In this document: positions 1 to 8,527 of the stretch, one piece after another | How the letters are laid out: each line of letters starts with the position of its first letter | Position numbering within the stretch: position 1 is the first letter of the stretch | Assembly (NCBI RefSeq): GCF_001570765.1 | Contig: NZ_BCSH01000014.1 | Span: forward strand, 33,559-97,558 | Length of the DNA stretch: 64,000 nucleotides | Direction: 5' to 3' | DNA from: Nocardiopsis listeri NBRC 13360 | GTDB lineage: Bacteria > Actinomycetota > Actinomycetes > Streptosporangiales > Streptosporangiaceae | Position numbers and translations under genes: made by a program | Notes under the pieces: generated by a model | Database searches by the model: none | Seen by the model: the letters and a program-made list of their open reading frames with translations, nothing else | What the model was told of the DNA's origin: nothing

Positions 1-230
1 TCGTCCTCCTCTACCTCGACGGTGGGTTGTTCCCCGACGTCCGTGGAGGGGGAGCCGGGCCGTCCTCCGGCGCCTCCGGAACCGCCGTCGTCGCCGCTCC
101 CGGAATCGTCTTCGGCGGGTGACCGCGTGGGTCGTCCGTCATCGGAGGTCGTGACCGCCTCGGATCCCCAGGAACACGCGGAGATGGCGAGCAGGAGCCC
201 GGCTGCGGGGGCCATCGTGGTGATTCGCAT
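1..230 (-). CDS. Putative lipoprotein, N-terminal fragment (runs off window)
   Basis: The frame reads from an ATG at 230 leftwards off the window edge, so only about 76 residues are visible. It begins MRITTMAP, then a short hydrophobic stretch ends in LAISAC, which fits a lipoprotein signal peptidase II lipobox with the cysteine near residue 19. The rest is a low-complexity Asp/Gly/Ser/Pro-rich linker, as in many actinobacterial surface lipoproteins. A strong purine-rich ribosome site (GAAGGAGGGG) sits 6 bases before the ATG and decides the start. The functional domain lies outside the window, so no role can be given. Confidence 0.75.
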   Translation of the reverse strand, partial: MRITTMAPAAGLLLAISACSWGSEAVTTSDDGRPTRSPAEDDSGSGDDGGSGGAGGRPGSPSTDVGEQPTVEVEED

Positions 231-344
231 GGGTTCCCCTCCTTCTAATGAAAGGGACGCTATGCTAAAAATCACCACAAAAGGGTCAAATGGCCAGATT
301 CGGACGAAAATCACCAGTCGAGCAACCGAATCGGCTCGGCCGGA

Positions 345-1310
345 TCACAGTCCCCGGATCGGACGATTCGGTGCGGTCGACCGGGACAACAACGCGACCA
401 GGTACTCGTAGAAGGCCTCGGCGTCGATGTCCTCGACGACCCGGGCGTTGGGCTCCAGCCCGTGCACGCCCCAGGACATCGCCGAGTATCCGCGGGTCAG
501 CTCCCCGGCCGTCTCCACGTCCACGTGGTAGGGCGAGACCTGCCGGACCAGTTCGGGATGGAGCAGGAGCGCCGCGGTCAGGGAGTCGGGGTGCGTGGTG
601 CCCTCGATGCCCACCGTGCGGTCGAACTCCAGGGTGGCCGCGCACACCCTGGTGAAGAAGTTCGCGAGCGGGGTGCCCAGGGCGGCGATTCGATCCAACC
701 GTTCCTGGTCGAACACCGCCCGACGCAGCGTCAGTGGGTCCCAGGGCACCACGGTGACGTCGAACCCCGCGGCGAACACGGACTTGGCCGCCTCGGGATC
801 CACGTAGAAGTTGAACTCGGCGGCGGCCGTGATGTTGCCCCGACCGTTGTTGGAACCACCCATGACGTACAACGACTTCACGTTGTCGACGAAGGAGGGG
901 TCCTTCGCCAGCGCCATGGCGATGTTGGTGAGCGGACCGATCGCCACGATCGACAGCTCACCGGGGTTCTCCGCCGCCATCCGGACCAGGGCGTCCACGG
1001 CGTGTTCGGACTCGGTGGCCAGGCCGGCCACGTCCATGTCCAGCCCACCGGACCCGTCACCGTGCACGTTCTCCGCGCTCACCCACTCGCGCACCAGCGG
1101 CCCACGGCACCCCGGGTACACGGGCACCTCGCCGAGTCGCCCGGCCACGTCCAAGGTCAGGAACGCGTTGCGCACCTGCCTCTCGAACCCGACGTTCCCG
1201 GCGACCATGGTGATCGCCCGCAGGTCCGCCTCGGGGTCGAGCAGCCCGACCAACAACGCCACGCAATCGTCCTGCGCGGTGTCGGTGTCGATGATCAACG
1301 GAGTGGCCAC
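345..1310 (-). CDS. Nucleoside hydrolase (inosine-uridine preferring family)
   Basis: This 321-residue protein matches the calcium-dependent nucleoside N-ribohydrolases that split ribonucleosides into base and ribose for salvage. The N-terminal metal site reads DTDTAQDD (residues 8-15); the acidic ligands are kept although the usual small residue pattern between them is altered. A second conserved segment, YVMGGSNNGRGN, lies mid-protein. The start is GTG with AGGA upstream. It lies 31 bases downstream of pstB on the same strand and may be read through from the pst operon, though no function links them. The substrate (purine or pyrimidine nucleoside) cannot be told from sequence. Confidence 0.88.
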   Translation of the reverse strand: MATPLIIDTDTAQDDCVALLVGLLDPEADLRAITMVAGNVGFERQVRNAFLTLDVAGRLGEVPVYPGCRGPLVREWVSAENVHGDGSGGLDMDVAGLATESEHAVDALVRMAAENPGELSIVAIGPLTNIAMALAKDPSFVDNVKSLYVMGGSNNGRGNITAAAEFNFYVDPEAAKSVFAAGFDVTVVPWDPLTLRRAVFDQERLDRIAALGTPLANFFTRVCAATLEFDRTVGIEGTTHPDSLTAALLLHPELVRQVSPYHVDVETAGELTRGYSAMSWGVHGLEPNARVVEDIDAEAFYEYLVALLSRSTAPNRPIRGL

Positions 1311-1341
1311 GGGGGTCCTTCCACGAAGATGGGCCGGCCCT

Positions 1342-2121
1342 CTACCCGAAGCGACCGGTGATGTAGTTCTCGGTGTCCTTCTTCTCGGGACGGGTGAAGA
1401 TCTGGTTGGTCTCGCCCATCTCGATCAGCTTGCCGGGCTTGCCGGGCGCCGAGAGGTTGAAGAAGGCGGTCCGGTCGGACACACGCGCGGCCTGCTGCAT
1501 GTTGTGGGTGACGATCACGATCGTGTAGTCCTCCTTCATGTTGTGAATGAGGTCCTCGATCGCCAGCGTCGAGATCGGGTCCAGGGCCGAGCACGGCTCG
1601 TCCATCAGCAGCACGGACGGCTTGACGGCCGTGGCGCGGGCGATGCACAGGCGCTGCTGCTGACCACCGGAGAGGCCGGCACCGGGCTTGTCCAGCCGGT
1701 CCTTGACCTCCTTCCAGAGGTTGGCGCCGCGCAGCGACTCCTCCACCAGGTCGTCCGCCTCGGACTTGGTCATCCGCTTGTTGTTCAGACGGGCCCCGGC
1801 GATCACGTTGTCGTAGATCGACATCGTGGGGAAGGGGTTGGCCTTCTGGAACACCATGCCGATCTCGCTGCGGACCAGCACCGGGTCCACGTCGGGCCCG
1901 TAGATGTCCATGTCGTCCAGGAGCACCTTGCCCTCGGCGCGGGCGCCGGGGGTGACCTCGTGCATCCGGTTGAGGGTGCGCAGGAAGGTCGACTTGCCAC
2001 AGCCGGAGGAGCCGATGAAGGCCGTCACCGACCGCGGCTCGATGGTCATGGACACGTCCTCGACCGCGAGGAAGTCGCCGTAGTAGACGTGCAGTCCGGA
2101 GACGTCGATTCGTTTCGCCAC
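1342..2121 (-). CDS. pstB: Phosphate ABC transporter ATP-binding protein PstB
   Basis: PstB is the ATPase of the high-affinity phosphate importer PstSCAB. The 259 residues carry Walker A GSSGCGKS (37-44), the ABC signature LSGGQQQR near 150, and Walker B ending LLMDEP followed by CSALDP. Length and the opening ([15 protein letters not shown]) are typical of PstB. The start is GTG with GAGGAA a few bases upstream. It is the last pst gene, 15 bases after pstA, and two such ATPases would sit under the PstA/PstC channel at the cytoplasmic face. Expression should follow the PHO box ahead of pstC. Confidence 0.97.
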   Translation of the reverse strand: MAKRIDVSGLHVYYGDFLAVEDVSMTIEPRSVTAFIGSSGCGKSTFLRTLNRMHEVTPGARAEGKVLLDDMDIYGPDVDPVLVRSEIGMVFQKANPFPTMSIYDNVIAGARLNNKRMTKSEADDLVEESLRGANLWKEVKDRLDKPGAGLSGGQQQRLCIARATAVKPSVLLMDEPCSALDPISTLAIEDLIHNMKEDYTIVIVTHNMQQAARVSDRTAFFNLSAPGKPGKLIEMGETNQIFTRPEKKDTENYITGRFG

Positions 2122-2136
2122 AGGATGTTCCTCGTG

Positions 2137-3219
2137 TTAGCGGGTCTTGGGTGAGAAGAGGCGGCCGATCACGCGGGCCAGGATGAACAGCAGCATGACG
2201 ATCAGAACGAGCGTCAGCGCCGCGGCCCAGGCCCTCTCGTAGTTGACGGCCCCACCCATGCGGAACTGGGAGTAGATGAACACCGGCAGGTTCATCATCT
2301 GTCCGTCGAACAGGTTCCAGTTGATGGAGACCGCCGACGAGCCCGCGGTGAGGACCAAGGGCGCTGTCTCACCGATAACGCGCGCGATGGCCAGCATGAT
2401 TCCGGTGGTCAGTCCGGCGGCGGAGGTGGGGAGCACGACCTTGGTGATAGTGCGCCACTTGGGCACGCCCAAGGCGTAGGAGGCCTCACGCAGGTCCCGG
2501 GAGACCAGCCGCAGCATCTCCTCACTGGAGCGGACCACGACCGGGATCATCAGCACGGTCAGCGACAGCGCGCCCGCCGCGCCGTTGGTGTGGCCCGGGC
2601 CGAAGAGCATCATCCACAGCGCCACCACGAACAGACCGGCGACGATCGAGGGGATACCGGTCATGACGTCCACGAAGAACGTGATGACCTTCTTGATCCG
2701 CCCCTGGGCGTACTCGACCAGGTAGACGGCGGTGAGCACACCGATCGGCACGGACAGCAGGGTGGCCATGCCGGTGATGGCCAGGGTGCCGACGATGGCG
2801 TGATAGACACCGCCCGCGTCCATGCTCGGCAGGACGCCGTTCATCGACACGGTCAGGAAGTACGGGCTGAAACGGTCGAGGCCGTAACCGGCGACGGTGT
2901 ACAGCAGTGACACCAAAGGCGCCATGGCCAGTAGGAAGCAGCCGTAGACGATGGCGGTGACCATGCGGTCCTTGGCCTTGCGACCGCCCTCCACACGGTT
3001 GGAGGCGGTCACGATGATGACCGAGTAGGCCACCGCGGTGAGCAGCGCCCAGGTGATCAGACCGAAGGACGAGAAAGCGGCCAGGACACCGGCGACCACC
3101 ACGCCACAGCCGACCAGCAGACCGAGCGGGAAGTGGCGGGGCAGGGTGCCCGCGCGAAGATCGGGCTTGGTACCGGACTCGGGTCCGGGGACGGGAGGCT
3201 GCGCGGTCGTCGTGCTCAT
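2137..3219 (-). CDS. pstA: Phosphate ABC transporter permease PstA
   Basis: This 360-residue integral membrane protein is one of the two channel subunits of the phosphate importer. About 80 N-terminal residues with two extra hydrophobic segments precede the usual PstA core of about six membrane helices, an extension common in actinobacteria. The cytoplasmic coupling (EAA) loop shows as REASYALGVPKWRTITKVVLP. The ATG overlaps the pstC stop codon (ATGA), so translation is likely coupled. The C terminus ends in a basic tail (ARVIGRLFSPKTR). Confidence 0.96.
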   Translation of the reverse strand: MSTTTAQPPVPGPESGTKPDLRAGTLPRHFPLGLLVGCGVVVAGVLAAFSSFGLITWALLTAVAYSVIIVTASNRVEGGRKAKDRMVTAIVYGCFLLAMAPLVSLLYTVAGYGLDRFSPYFLTVSMNGVLPSMDAGGVYHAIVGTLAITGMATLLSVPIGVLTAVYLVEYAQGRIKKVITFFVDVMTGIPSIVAGLFVVALWMMLFGPGHTNGAAGALSLTVLMIPVVVRSSEEMLRLVSRDLREASYALGVPKWRTITKVVLPTSAAGLTTGIMLAIARVIGETAPLVLTAGSSAVSINWNLFDGQMMNLPVFIYSQFRMGGAVNYERAWAAALTLVLIVMLLFILARVIGRLFSPKTR

Positions 3220-4181
3220 GCGGACTCCTTGTTGCCCCGTGCCACGACGTAGCGGGCGCCCATGTTGACTGCGAGAGTGATGGCGAACAGCACCAGACCT
3301 GCGGCGATCAGCGCGGAGACCCCGTAACCGGTGGCCTCGGGGTACTGGAGCGCGATGTGCGCGGCGATGGTCTGGTTTCCGCTCTGCAGCAGGTTGAAGG
3401 AGATCGCCAGGGCCGGGGAGAGGATCATGGCGACGGCCATGGTCTCACCCAGTGCCCGACCCAGTCCGAGCATGGCGCCACCGACGATGCCGGACTTGCC
3501 GAAGGGCAGCACGGCCAAGCGGATCATCTCCCACCGGGTGGCGCCCATGGCGAGCGCGGCCTCACGGTGGCCCTGCGGGACCTGGTGGAACACGTCGCGG
3601 GACATCGCCGTGATGATCGGCAGGATCATGACCGCGAGGACGATGCCGGCGGTGAGCAGGGTGCGGCCGGAGGTGGAGGAGGGGCCGGCGAACAGCGGGA
3701 TCCAACCCAGGTAGTGGGTCATGCCCTCGTACACGGGCACCAGCTGTGGGGCGAGCACCATCATGCCCCAGAGGCCGTAGACCACGCTGGGGATCGCGGC
3801 GAGCAGGTCGACGAGGTAGCCGAGCGTGGCGGCGAGCTTGCGCGGCGCGTAGTAGACGATGAACAACGCGATGCCGATGGCGACCGGGGTGGCCAGCAAC
3901 AGCGCGATGGAGGCGGCCAGAACGGTACCGAAGGCCAGAGCGGCCACACCGAAGGAGGGGTCCTCCCTGGTGTTGGCGTCCCACGACTGGTCGGTCAGGA
4001 AGTTCGAGGTGTTGGCCAACAACGACGGCCAGGCCTGGATCACCAGGAAGGCCGCCACACCGGCGAGGATCGCCAGGATCAGCAGACCCGACCCTCTCGC
4101 GAGTCCGGCGAAGACGGCATCGCCGATCCGGCGCTTGCCCCGGGGCGGTGGTGCCGCCTTGGGCGCGTCCGTGGTCGTCAT
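3216..4181 (-). CDS. pstC: Phosphate ABC transporter permease PstC
   Basis: PstC is the second channel subunit of the phosphate importer. The 321 residues show about six membrane helices after a short basic cytoplasmic N terminus, and the coupling loop REAALAMGATRWEMIRLAVLP. It is the first gene of the pstC-pstA-pstB unit; GGAGAA precedes the ATG. The phosphate-binding lipoprotein gene pstS, which normally lies directly upstream, is absent: the next gene upstream is mshD. Two 11-base PHO-box units lie about 150 bases before the start, so regulation by phosphate limitation is very likely. Confidence 0.96.
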   Translation of the reverse strand: MTTTDAPKAAPPPRGKRRIGDAVFAGLARGSGLLILAILAGVAAFLVIQAWPSLLANTSNFLTDQSWDANTREDPSFGVAALAFGTVLAASIALLLATPVAIGIALFIVYYAPRKLAATLGYLVDLLAAIPSVVYGLWGMMVLAPQLVPVYEGMTHYLGWIPLFAGPSSTSGRTLLTAGIVLAVMILPIITAMSRDVFHQVPQGHREAALAMGATRWEMIRLAVLPFGKSGIVGGAMLGLGRALGETMAVAMILSPALAISFNLLQSGNQTIAAHIALQYPEATGYGVSALIAAGLVLFAITLAVNMGARYVVARGNKESA

Positions 4182-4329
4182 GGGTTCTCCGGTTCGGGAA
4201 TGATGAGTTGGGCCGGTCTCTGGGGTTCCTCGGTCACACCGATACGGGCATGGCCGAGTCGGGGACTCGACACGGGCGCACGCCGCACCGAATGTGAAGG
4301 TAAGCCCCAGAGGTGACCAGTTGTCCCAG

Positions 4330-4351
4330 GGAAGGTGAACGGAACATGAAC
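4330..4351 (-). promoter_or_regulatory. PHO box (two 11-base direct repeat units) upstream of pstC
   Basis: Read on the minus strand the site is GTTCATGTTCC followed directly by GTTCACCTTCC, two head-to-tail 11-base units starting GTTCA. This matches the direct-repeat units bound by actinobacterial PhoP/RegX3-type regulators (core GTTCACC). It lies about 150 bases upstream of the pstC start in the correct orientation. Binding is inferred from the pattern, not shown. Confidence 0.75.
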
Positions 4352-4394
4352 GCCGCGTCGCACACCTGTGGCGGTAAGGGGTTCGGTCGGTTAA

Positions 4395-4408
4395 TGTGAC
4401 GCGTCACA
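4395..4408. promoter_or_regulatory. Perfect 14-base palindrome, possible operator
   Basis: The sequence TGTGACGCGTCACA is identical to its own reverse complement. It lies in the pstC upstream region, 43 bases further from pstC than the PHO box and about 40 bases past the mshD stop codon. The half-site TGTGA resembles CRP-like sites (which have a 6-base spacer; here 4) and Rex sites (which need two further A/T pairs), but fits neither exactly. A dimeric regulator site is likely; its protein is unknown. Confidence 0.45.
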
Positions 4409-4449
4409 CTCGACGGAATCCGTTCCCCTGCGGGGCGTTCGTGCCGTGA

Positions 4450-5433
4450 TCAGCCCTGCCGTGCCGGTGCGTACATGACGTCGGTGTCCCACATGGAGAA
4501 ACCGAGGCTCTCGTACAGGCGCACGGCGGCCTCGTTGTCGCCGTCCACGTACAGGTGGACCCAGGGCAGCCCGGCGTCGCGCAGGTGCCTTAGCCCGGCC
4601 AGCGTCAGAGCGCGGCCCAGACCGGTGCCCTGCCACGCCGGGTCCACACCCACGACGTACACCTCGCCGACGCTCTCGTCGTCGCTGAGCCCCGCCCCGT
4701 CGGCGTGGGTCTTGGTCCAGTGGTAGGCGGCGATGTCGCCGTTGGTGGTGGCGGCGACGAAGAAGCCGCGCGGGTCGAACCAGTCCTCGATCTCACGCTG
4801 GAGCAGGTCGTCCAGGGTCAGGGAACCCTGCTCGGGGTGGTCGGCGAAGGCGCGGGCGTTCGCGTCCAGCCAGGCCTGCTCGTCCTGTCCGACCACGAAG
4901 GGTCGGATCCGCACCTTCTCGGCGACCTCCGGACGCAGTTCGGGTTCGGGGAGCTCGGGAGCCGTCCAGGGGCCGCCCGGCACCTCCGGGCCCAGGTCGC
5001 GCAGCGGCATCCGCATCTTGTGGAGTTCACGCGCCGGCTCCCAACCGGCCGCCTCCGCCACCGAGACCGCTCCCTTGGTGCGCCCGTGGGCCCACACCCG
5101 CACCCCGCGCGACCCGGCGTCCTCGCGGACCGAGCGCAGCAGAGCCGTCCCGAGCCCCTGACCGCGGTGCTCGGGGTGGACGACGACCTCACCGGAGTCG
5201 GGTTCGCCCTCGACGCGTTCGATGAAGGCGAAACCGATGATCGGCCCGGTCGGGGCTGCGTCGCGGAGTACGTGGAAACGGCTGCTGCCGGCGGGCGCCC
5301 CGTGCCTGACCCTGAGCACGGTGTGCTCGGACAGGGGGGCGACGCCGTCCACGGCACGGGCCGCTTCGGCCAGGGCCAGTACGGGTTCGGTCAGCTCGGA
5401 GGTGAGATCGTCGGTGACTAGCGGGGTGTTCAT
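4450..5433 (-). CDS. mshD: Mycothiol synthase MshD
   Basis: MshD acetylates the cysteinyl amine of Cys-GlcN-Ins with acetyl-CoA, the last step in making mycothiol, the main thiol of actinomycetes. The protein has two GNAT acetyltransferase domains in tandem. The first carries VVHPEHRGQGLGTALL; the second carries VGVDPAWQGTGLGRALTLAGL and ends NEAAVRLYESLGF, both acetyl-CoA-binding patterns. About 327 residues is usual. A TTG nine bases upstream is in frame, but the ATG at 5433 has AGGA at proper spacing and is preferred. mshA, the first gene of the pathway, lies at 44.8-46.1 kb. Confidence 0.93.
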   Translation of the reverse strand: MNTPLVTDDLTSELTEPVLALAEAARAVDGVAPLSEHTVLRVRHGAPAGSSRFHVLRDAAPTGPIIGFAFIERVEGEPDSGEVVVHPEHRGQGLGTALLRSVREDAGSRGVRVWAHGRTKGAVSVAEAAGWEPARELHKMRMPLRDLGPEVPGGPWTAPELPEPELRPEVAEKVRIRPFVVGQDEQAWLDANARAFADHPEQGSLTLDDLLQREIEDWFDPRGFFVAATTNGDIAAYHWTKTHADGAGLSDDESVGEVYVVGVDPAWQGTGLGRALTLAGLRHLRDAGLPWVHLYVDGDNEAAVRLYESLGFSMWDTDVMYAPARQG

Positions 5434-5514
5434 GAGCGGCAATCCTAGATCCTGTTCGCCGCGTGGGCGCGCGACACCCGTGGTGTGGGCCGGTTCGATC
5501 GGTACTCCGGGCCC

Positions 5515-6567
5515 TCAGCCCTTACGGCGCTTGCCGTGGTAACCACCACCGACCGCGAGTCGGACCCGGCGGGTGGGCGCCAGTGGGGCGGCGAGCAGCA
5601 GGGCCAGCAGGAAGGCGGCGAGCAGGATCGCCGGGGTGACCGAGGGTCCCATGTCGCTGTGGTCCGCGGCGATCTCGGTCTCGGTGTCCTCGTCGTCGGA
5701 GGATGGTGTCACCAACGGGAGTTCTGCCAGGTCCTCGGCCGAACCCGGCGGGAGTTCGGGCAGGTCGGCCTCACCACGCGGCAGGTCGGGGATGTCCGCC
5801 CCACTCGTGGGAACGTCGCCCCGAGGCGGTGTGCGGTCGGGGGTGGTCGACGGAGTCGTCCGCGGGTTCGACGGGGTGTTCGAGGCACGGTCCGAGGGGC
5901 CGGAGGAGGCGGACTCCTCGTCGTTCCCGTTCGTCGGGCTGCTGGTGGGGGTCCGGGGCGGGGTGCTCGTGGGCGTCGGCGACGGGGTCTCGTCGGGGGT
6001 CTCCGAGGGGGTTTCGGAGGGAGTCTCGGTCGGAGTCTCCGAGGGTTCCTCGGTCGGTTCCTCTGTCGGTGGGGGACTCGGCTCGGGTTCGGTGACCTCG
6101 ATCGACCAGGTGGCGGCGGCGGATTCGGTGGGTGCGCCCTGGGCGCACACGCCTTCCTCATCGGCGAGTGCGTAGGTCAGAGTCGCGGTGACATCGGTGG
6201 TTCCACGCGGGGCCCCGGAGACTTCGCCGATGACGTCGAGGCCGGCACCGCCGGGTACGTCGACGTCGGGACCGACGAAATCTTTCACCGCGAAGTCGGA
6301 CCTCGCGGGCTCGTCGATGTCCAACCCGAGCAGGCACACCGTGAGATCACCGTTGTTGGTCACCGCGAGTGTGTTGGGCTCGGGGGCCTCACCCAGCTCG
6401 ACCGTGTCCGACGGGTTGTTGAAGGTCAGCAGCACGTCACCGGGCGCGGCCACGGCGGGGGCCGCGGTGAGGACCAGGGTGGAGCCGATGAAGACGGCAC
6501 CGAACATCGCGGGGGTTCTTCGGACGAACGAGGGACATGAGGGGGTCGTCGCGGCGGGGACGGGCAT
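5515..6567 (-). CDS. Exported Pro/Thr/Ser-rich stalk protein with C-terminal membrane anchor
   Basis: From the preferred ATG at 6567 (AAGGAG about 13 bases upstream) the protein has about 350 residues. A signal peptide with FVRRTP before a hydrophobic core ends in AVA-AP. A compact domain of roughly 130 residues follows (starting GDVLLTFNNPSDTVELG), with two cysteines and beta-rich character. Then comes a long stalk of PTEEPTEEPSETPTETP-type repeats. The C terminus has a hydrophobic helix (PAILLAAFLLALLLAAPLAP) and a basic tail ending HGKRRKG. No LPXTG motif is seen, so a membrane-anchored surface protein is likelier than a sortase substrate. Function is unknown. An in-frame start at 6711 would put 48 charged residues before the signal peptide and is disfavoured. 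Confidence 0.8.
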   Translation of the reverse strand: MPVPAATTPSCPSFVRRTPAMFGAVFIGSTLVLTAAPAVAAPGDVLLTFNNPSDTVELGEAPEPNTLAVTNNGDLTVCLLGLDIDEPARSDFAVKDFVGPDVDVPGGAGLDVIGEVSGAPRGTTDVTATLTYALADEEGVCAQGAPTESAAATWSIEVTEPEPSPPPTEEPTEEPSETPTETPSETPSETPDETPSPTPTSTPPRTPTSSPTNGNDEESASSGPSDRASNTPSNPRTTPSTTPDRTPPRGDVPTSGADIPDLPRGEADLPELPPGSAEDLAELPLVTPSSDDEDTETEIAADHSDMGPSVTPAILLAAFLLALLLAAPLAPTRRVRLAVGGGYHGKRRKG

Positions 6568-6822
6568 CGGGGCGATCTCACTCCTTGCGATGGCGCGCCA
6601 GTGTGGCTCGATCCGCGCCCAGGGGTTCCGCCGCGCCAGCCGAGACCCGCCGGGTGCGTCACCGATCCTAAACTCTGCGTCCGCTCGGTTCGAGTCCCCC
6701 TTGGCATCCAATTTACCTCGAGGCCCGGATGTTCACGTTCGTCCAGGTGAGCGGCGTCGGACACGACTCCGGGACGTCCACGGTCCGACACGGACGCCCC
6801 GGGGTGACGAAGGTCGTGGGTC

Positions 6823-7605
6823 CTACTCGGCCCCGGACGCCGCGGAGCGGACCGCGGTCAGTTCCGCGGCCTCGGCGGGGGTGTCCGGAACCGCCGCCGT
6901 CGTGACCGACCGGTTCGCCGTGTCCGGAACGAACCGGTAGCCGACGTTGCGGACGGTGCCGATCAGCGACTCGTACTCCGAGCCGAGCTTGGCGCGCAGC
7001 CGACGCACGTGGACGTCGATGGTGCGGGTACCGCCGAAGTAGTCGTAGCCCCACACCTCCTGGAGCAGCTGGGCCCTGGTGAACACCCGGCCGGGGTGCT
7101 GTGCCAGGAACTTGAGCAGCTCGAACTCCTTGAAGGTGAGGTCGAGGATGCGGCCGCGAAGCCGGGCGATGTAGGTGGCCTCGTCGATGACCAGGTCACC
7201 GCGACGGATCTCGTCCGGATCCTCGCTCACGGCCTCGGCGGCGCCGACCGCCAAGCGCAGACGTGCCTCGACCTCGGCGGGGCCCGCGCCGGCCAGGACG
7301 AAGTCGTCGACCTGCCAGTCCGGGGTGAGCGCCGCGACGCCCCCTTCGGTGAGCACGACCAGCAGCGGACAGTTCAGTCCGGTGGTGTCGATCAGGCGGC
7401 AGAAGTTACGGGCCGCCGCGAGGTCGGTGCGGGCGTCGACGAGAATGGCGTCGACGGGGGCACTGGATCCGCCGGTGGCGCCCGAGGCGAGAAGGGCGCC
7501 GGCTTCGGCGGGTGCGACCCGTACCGAGTGCAGGAGAAGGCCCAGAGCGGGCAGGACGTGGTCGGACGGTTCGTTCGAGTTCGTCAGTAACAGTAGATGG
7601 CTCAT
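6823..7605 (-). CDS. glnR: Nitrogen regulator GlnR (atypical OmpR-family response regulator)
   Basis: The sequence closely follows actinobacterial GlnR, the global activator/repressor of nitrogen genes such as glnA and amtB. It opens [14 protein letters not shown], then [18 protein letters not shown], and the winged-helix half carries [38 protein letters not shown] and [16 protein letters not shown]. The receiver half is divergent, as in the family, which works without a cognate kinase. The preferred start is the ATG at 7605 with a GAGAAGAG site; the reading frame extends upstream but without family similarity. The C-terminal tail after the wing is variable. It is transcribed divergently from the MoaD-like gene, as in Streptomyces. 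Confidence 0.92.
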   Translation of the reverse strand: MSHLLLLTNSNEPSDHVLPALGLLLHSVRVAPAEAGALLASGATGGSSAPVDAILVDARTDLAAARNFCRLIDTTGLNCPLLVVLTEGGVAALTPDWQVDDFVLAGAGPAEVEARLRLAVGAAEAVSEDPDEIRRGDLVIDEATYIARLRGRILDLTFKEFELLKFLAQHPGRVFTRAQLLQEVWGYDYFGGTRTIDVHVRRLRAKLGSEYESLIGTVRNVGYRFVPDTANRSVTTAAVPDTPAEAAELTAVRSAASGAE

Positions 7606-7714
7606 GCGTCTCTTCTCGTCGGCCCGCGCGTGGCGGGCGATCGAAGGCGCCATTGCCCCCGGTGGAGATTTGTTGAATACGTCGCCTCCGAGCAACACCA
7701 AGGATAATCAACAG

Positions 7715-7972
7715 ATGGCGAAGTGCACTATCAGGTACTGGGCATCGGCGAAGGACGCGGCCGGAACGGCCGAGGACACGCTCGATGCGGACACGTTGGA
7801 AACCGCCCTCGACGCGGCGCGTCGACTGCACCCGGACGACCGTTTCCAGCGCGTGCTCGGATCTTCGTCGCTGCTGGTGGACGAACGCCCGGTCGGCAAG
7901 CGGGCGCATGGTGAGGTGGCGGTCACGGACGGGACTGTGATCGAGGTCCTACCGCCCTTCGCGGGTGGGTGA
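7715..7972 (+). CDS. MoaD/ThiS-family sulfur carrier protein
   Basis: The 85-residue protein has the beta-grasp sulfur-carrier pattern and ends in PPFAGG, the di-glycine tail that is adenylated and thiocarboxylated in MoaD (molybdopterin) and ThiS (thiazole) systems. The motif VIEVLPPFAGG is more MoaD-like. AAGGA lies about 10 bases before the ATG. It is divergent from glnR and its stop overlaps the possible start of the glutaredoxin-like gene. No other molybdenum-cofactor or thiamine genes are in the window, so the pathway is not determined. Confidence 0.85.
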   Translation: MAKCTIRYWASAKDAAGTAEDTLDADTLETALDAARRLHPDDRFQRVLGSSSLLVDERPVGKRAHGEVAVTDGTVIEVLPPFAGG

Positions 7973-8018
7973 GTCGATGGCCGAGGGGCCGAACGCAGGT
8001 GTGGAATCGGAGCGGAAC

Positions 8019-8285
8019 ATGACGGAGAACCCGACCTGGGCGGGGAAGGCGCGCGTGGTGATGCTGGGTCGGCAGGGATGCCACCTGTGCGAGGACGCGT
8101 GGTCGGTGATCACTCGTGTGACGGACGAGCTCGGAGTGGACCGGGTGGAGGAGTCCTTGGACGCGGTCTCGGCGGCCGATCGGGAGGAGTACTGGGACAA
8201 GATCCCGGTGACCTTCGTGGACGGTCGTCGGCACGACTTCTGGCGGGTGTCGGAGGGGCGGCTGCGTTCGGCGCTCTCCGGCTGA
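8019..8285 (+). CDS. Glutaredoxin-like (thioredoxin-fold) protein
   Basis: A short thioredoxin-fold protein with a redox motif GCHLCEDA near its N terminus and a cis-proline segment KIPVTFVDGRRHDFWRVSE, features of the glutaredoxin-family proteins found upstream of rex in actinomycetes. The substrate is unknown; mycothiol may be the partner thiol by inference. The ATG at 8019 has GGAG six bases upstream and gives 88 residues. In-frame starts at 7965 (GTG, overlapping the MoaD-like stop) and 7977 are possible, adding 14-18 unremarkable residues. Confidence 0.82.
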   Translation: MTENPTWAGKARVVMLGRQGCHLCEDAWSVITRVTDELGVDRVEESLDAVSAADREEYWDKIPVTFVDGRRHDFWRVSEGRLRSALSG

Positions 8286-8433
8286 ACGGTGTCCGTTCGC
8301 GATCCGCGGGCCTCTTCCCGGTTCCTCGATCCTCCGCCGGATCCGCTTCACCGCGCGCTTTCGCTCACCTGTGTCGTTCGTCCCCATCGCCCCTCGTGCG
8401 TCCTTAATGGGGGGAGATGGGCATTTTCGTCTG

Positions 8434-8468
8434 CCCGGAATGCGGGGTTGTGATGCCCCTATTCCGGG
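8434..8468 (+). terminator. Strong hairpin between the glutaredoxin-like gene and rex
   Basis: CCCGGAAT (8434-8441) pairs with ATTCCGGG (8461-8468), and inside it GGGG (8444-8447) pairs with CCCC (8456-8459). There is no T-run. It may end the moaD-like/glutaredoxin transcript. It also overlaps a possible 25-codon ORF starting at 8417 that encodes a CPEC motif. The 389-base gap from 8286 to 8674 otherwise holds the Rex operator and promoter. Confidence 0.45.
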
Positions 8469-8527
8469 TGGGCGCGAGACGAGTATTCGTGTGAACTCCC
8501 CGGGCGGACATCACATGCCACCCCACT

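Noticed and set aside
22..411. 129-codon plus-strand frame at the window start
   Set aside because: It opposes the lipoprotein signal peptide and its ribosome site on the minus strand and has shadow-like composition.
6685..6712. T-arm-like GGTTCGAGTCC suggesting a tRNA
   Set aside because: The flanking bases do not form a T stem or acceptor stem, and no anticodon arm is found upstream. A similar GGTTCGAACC near 49962 also fails.
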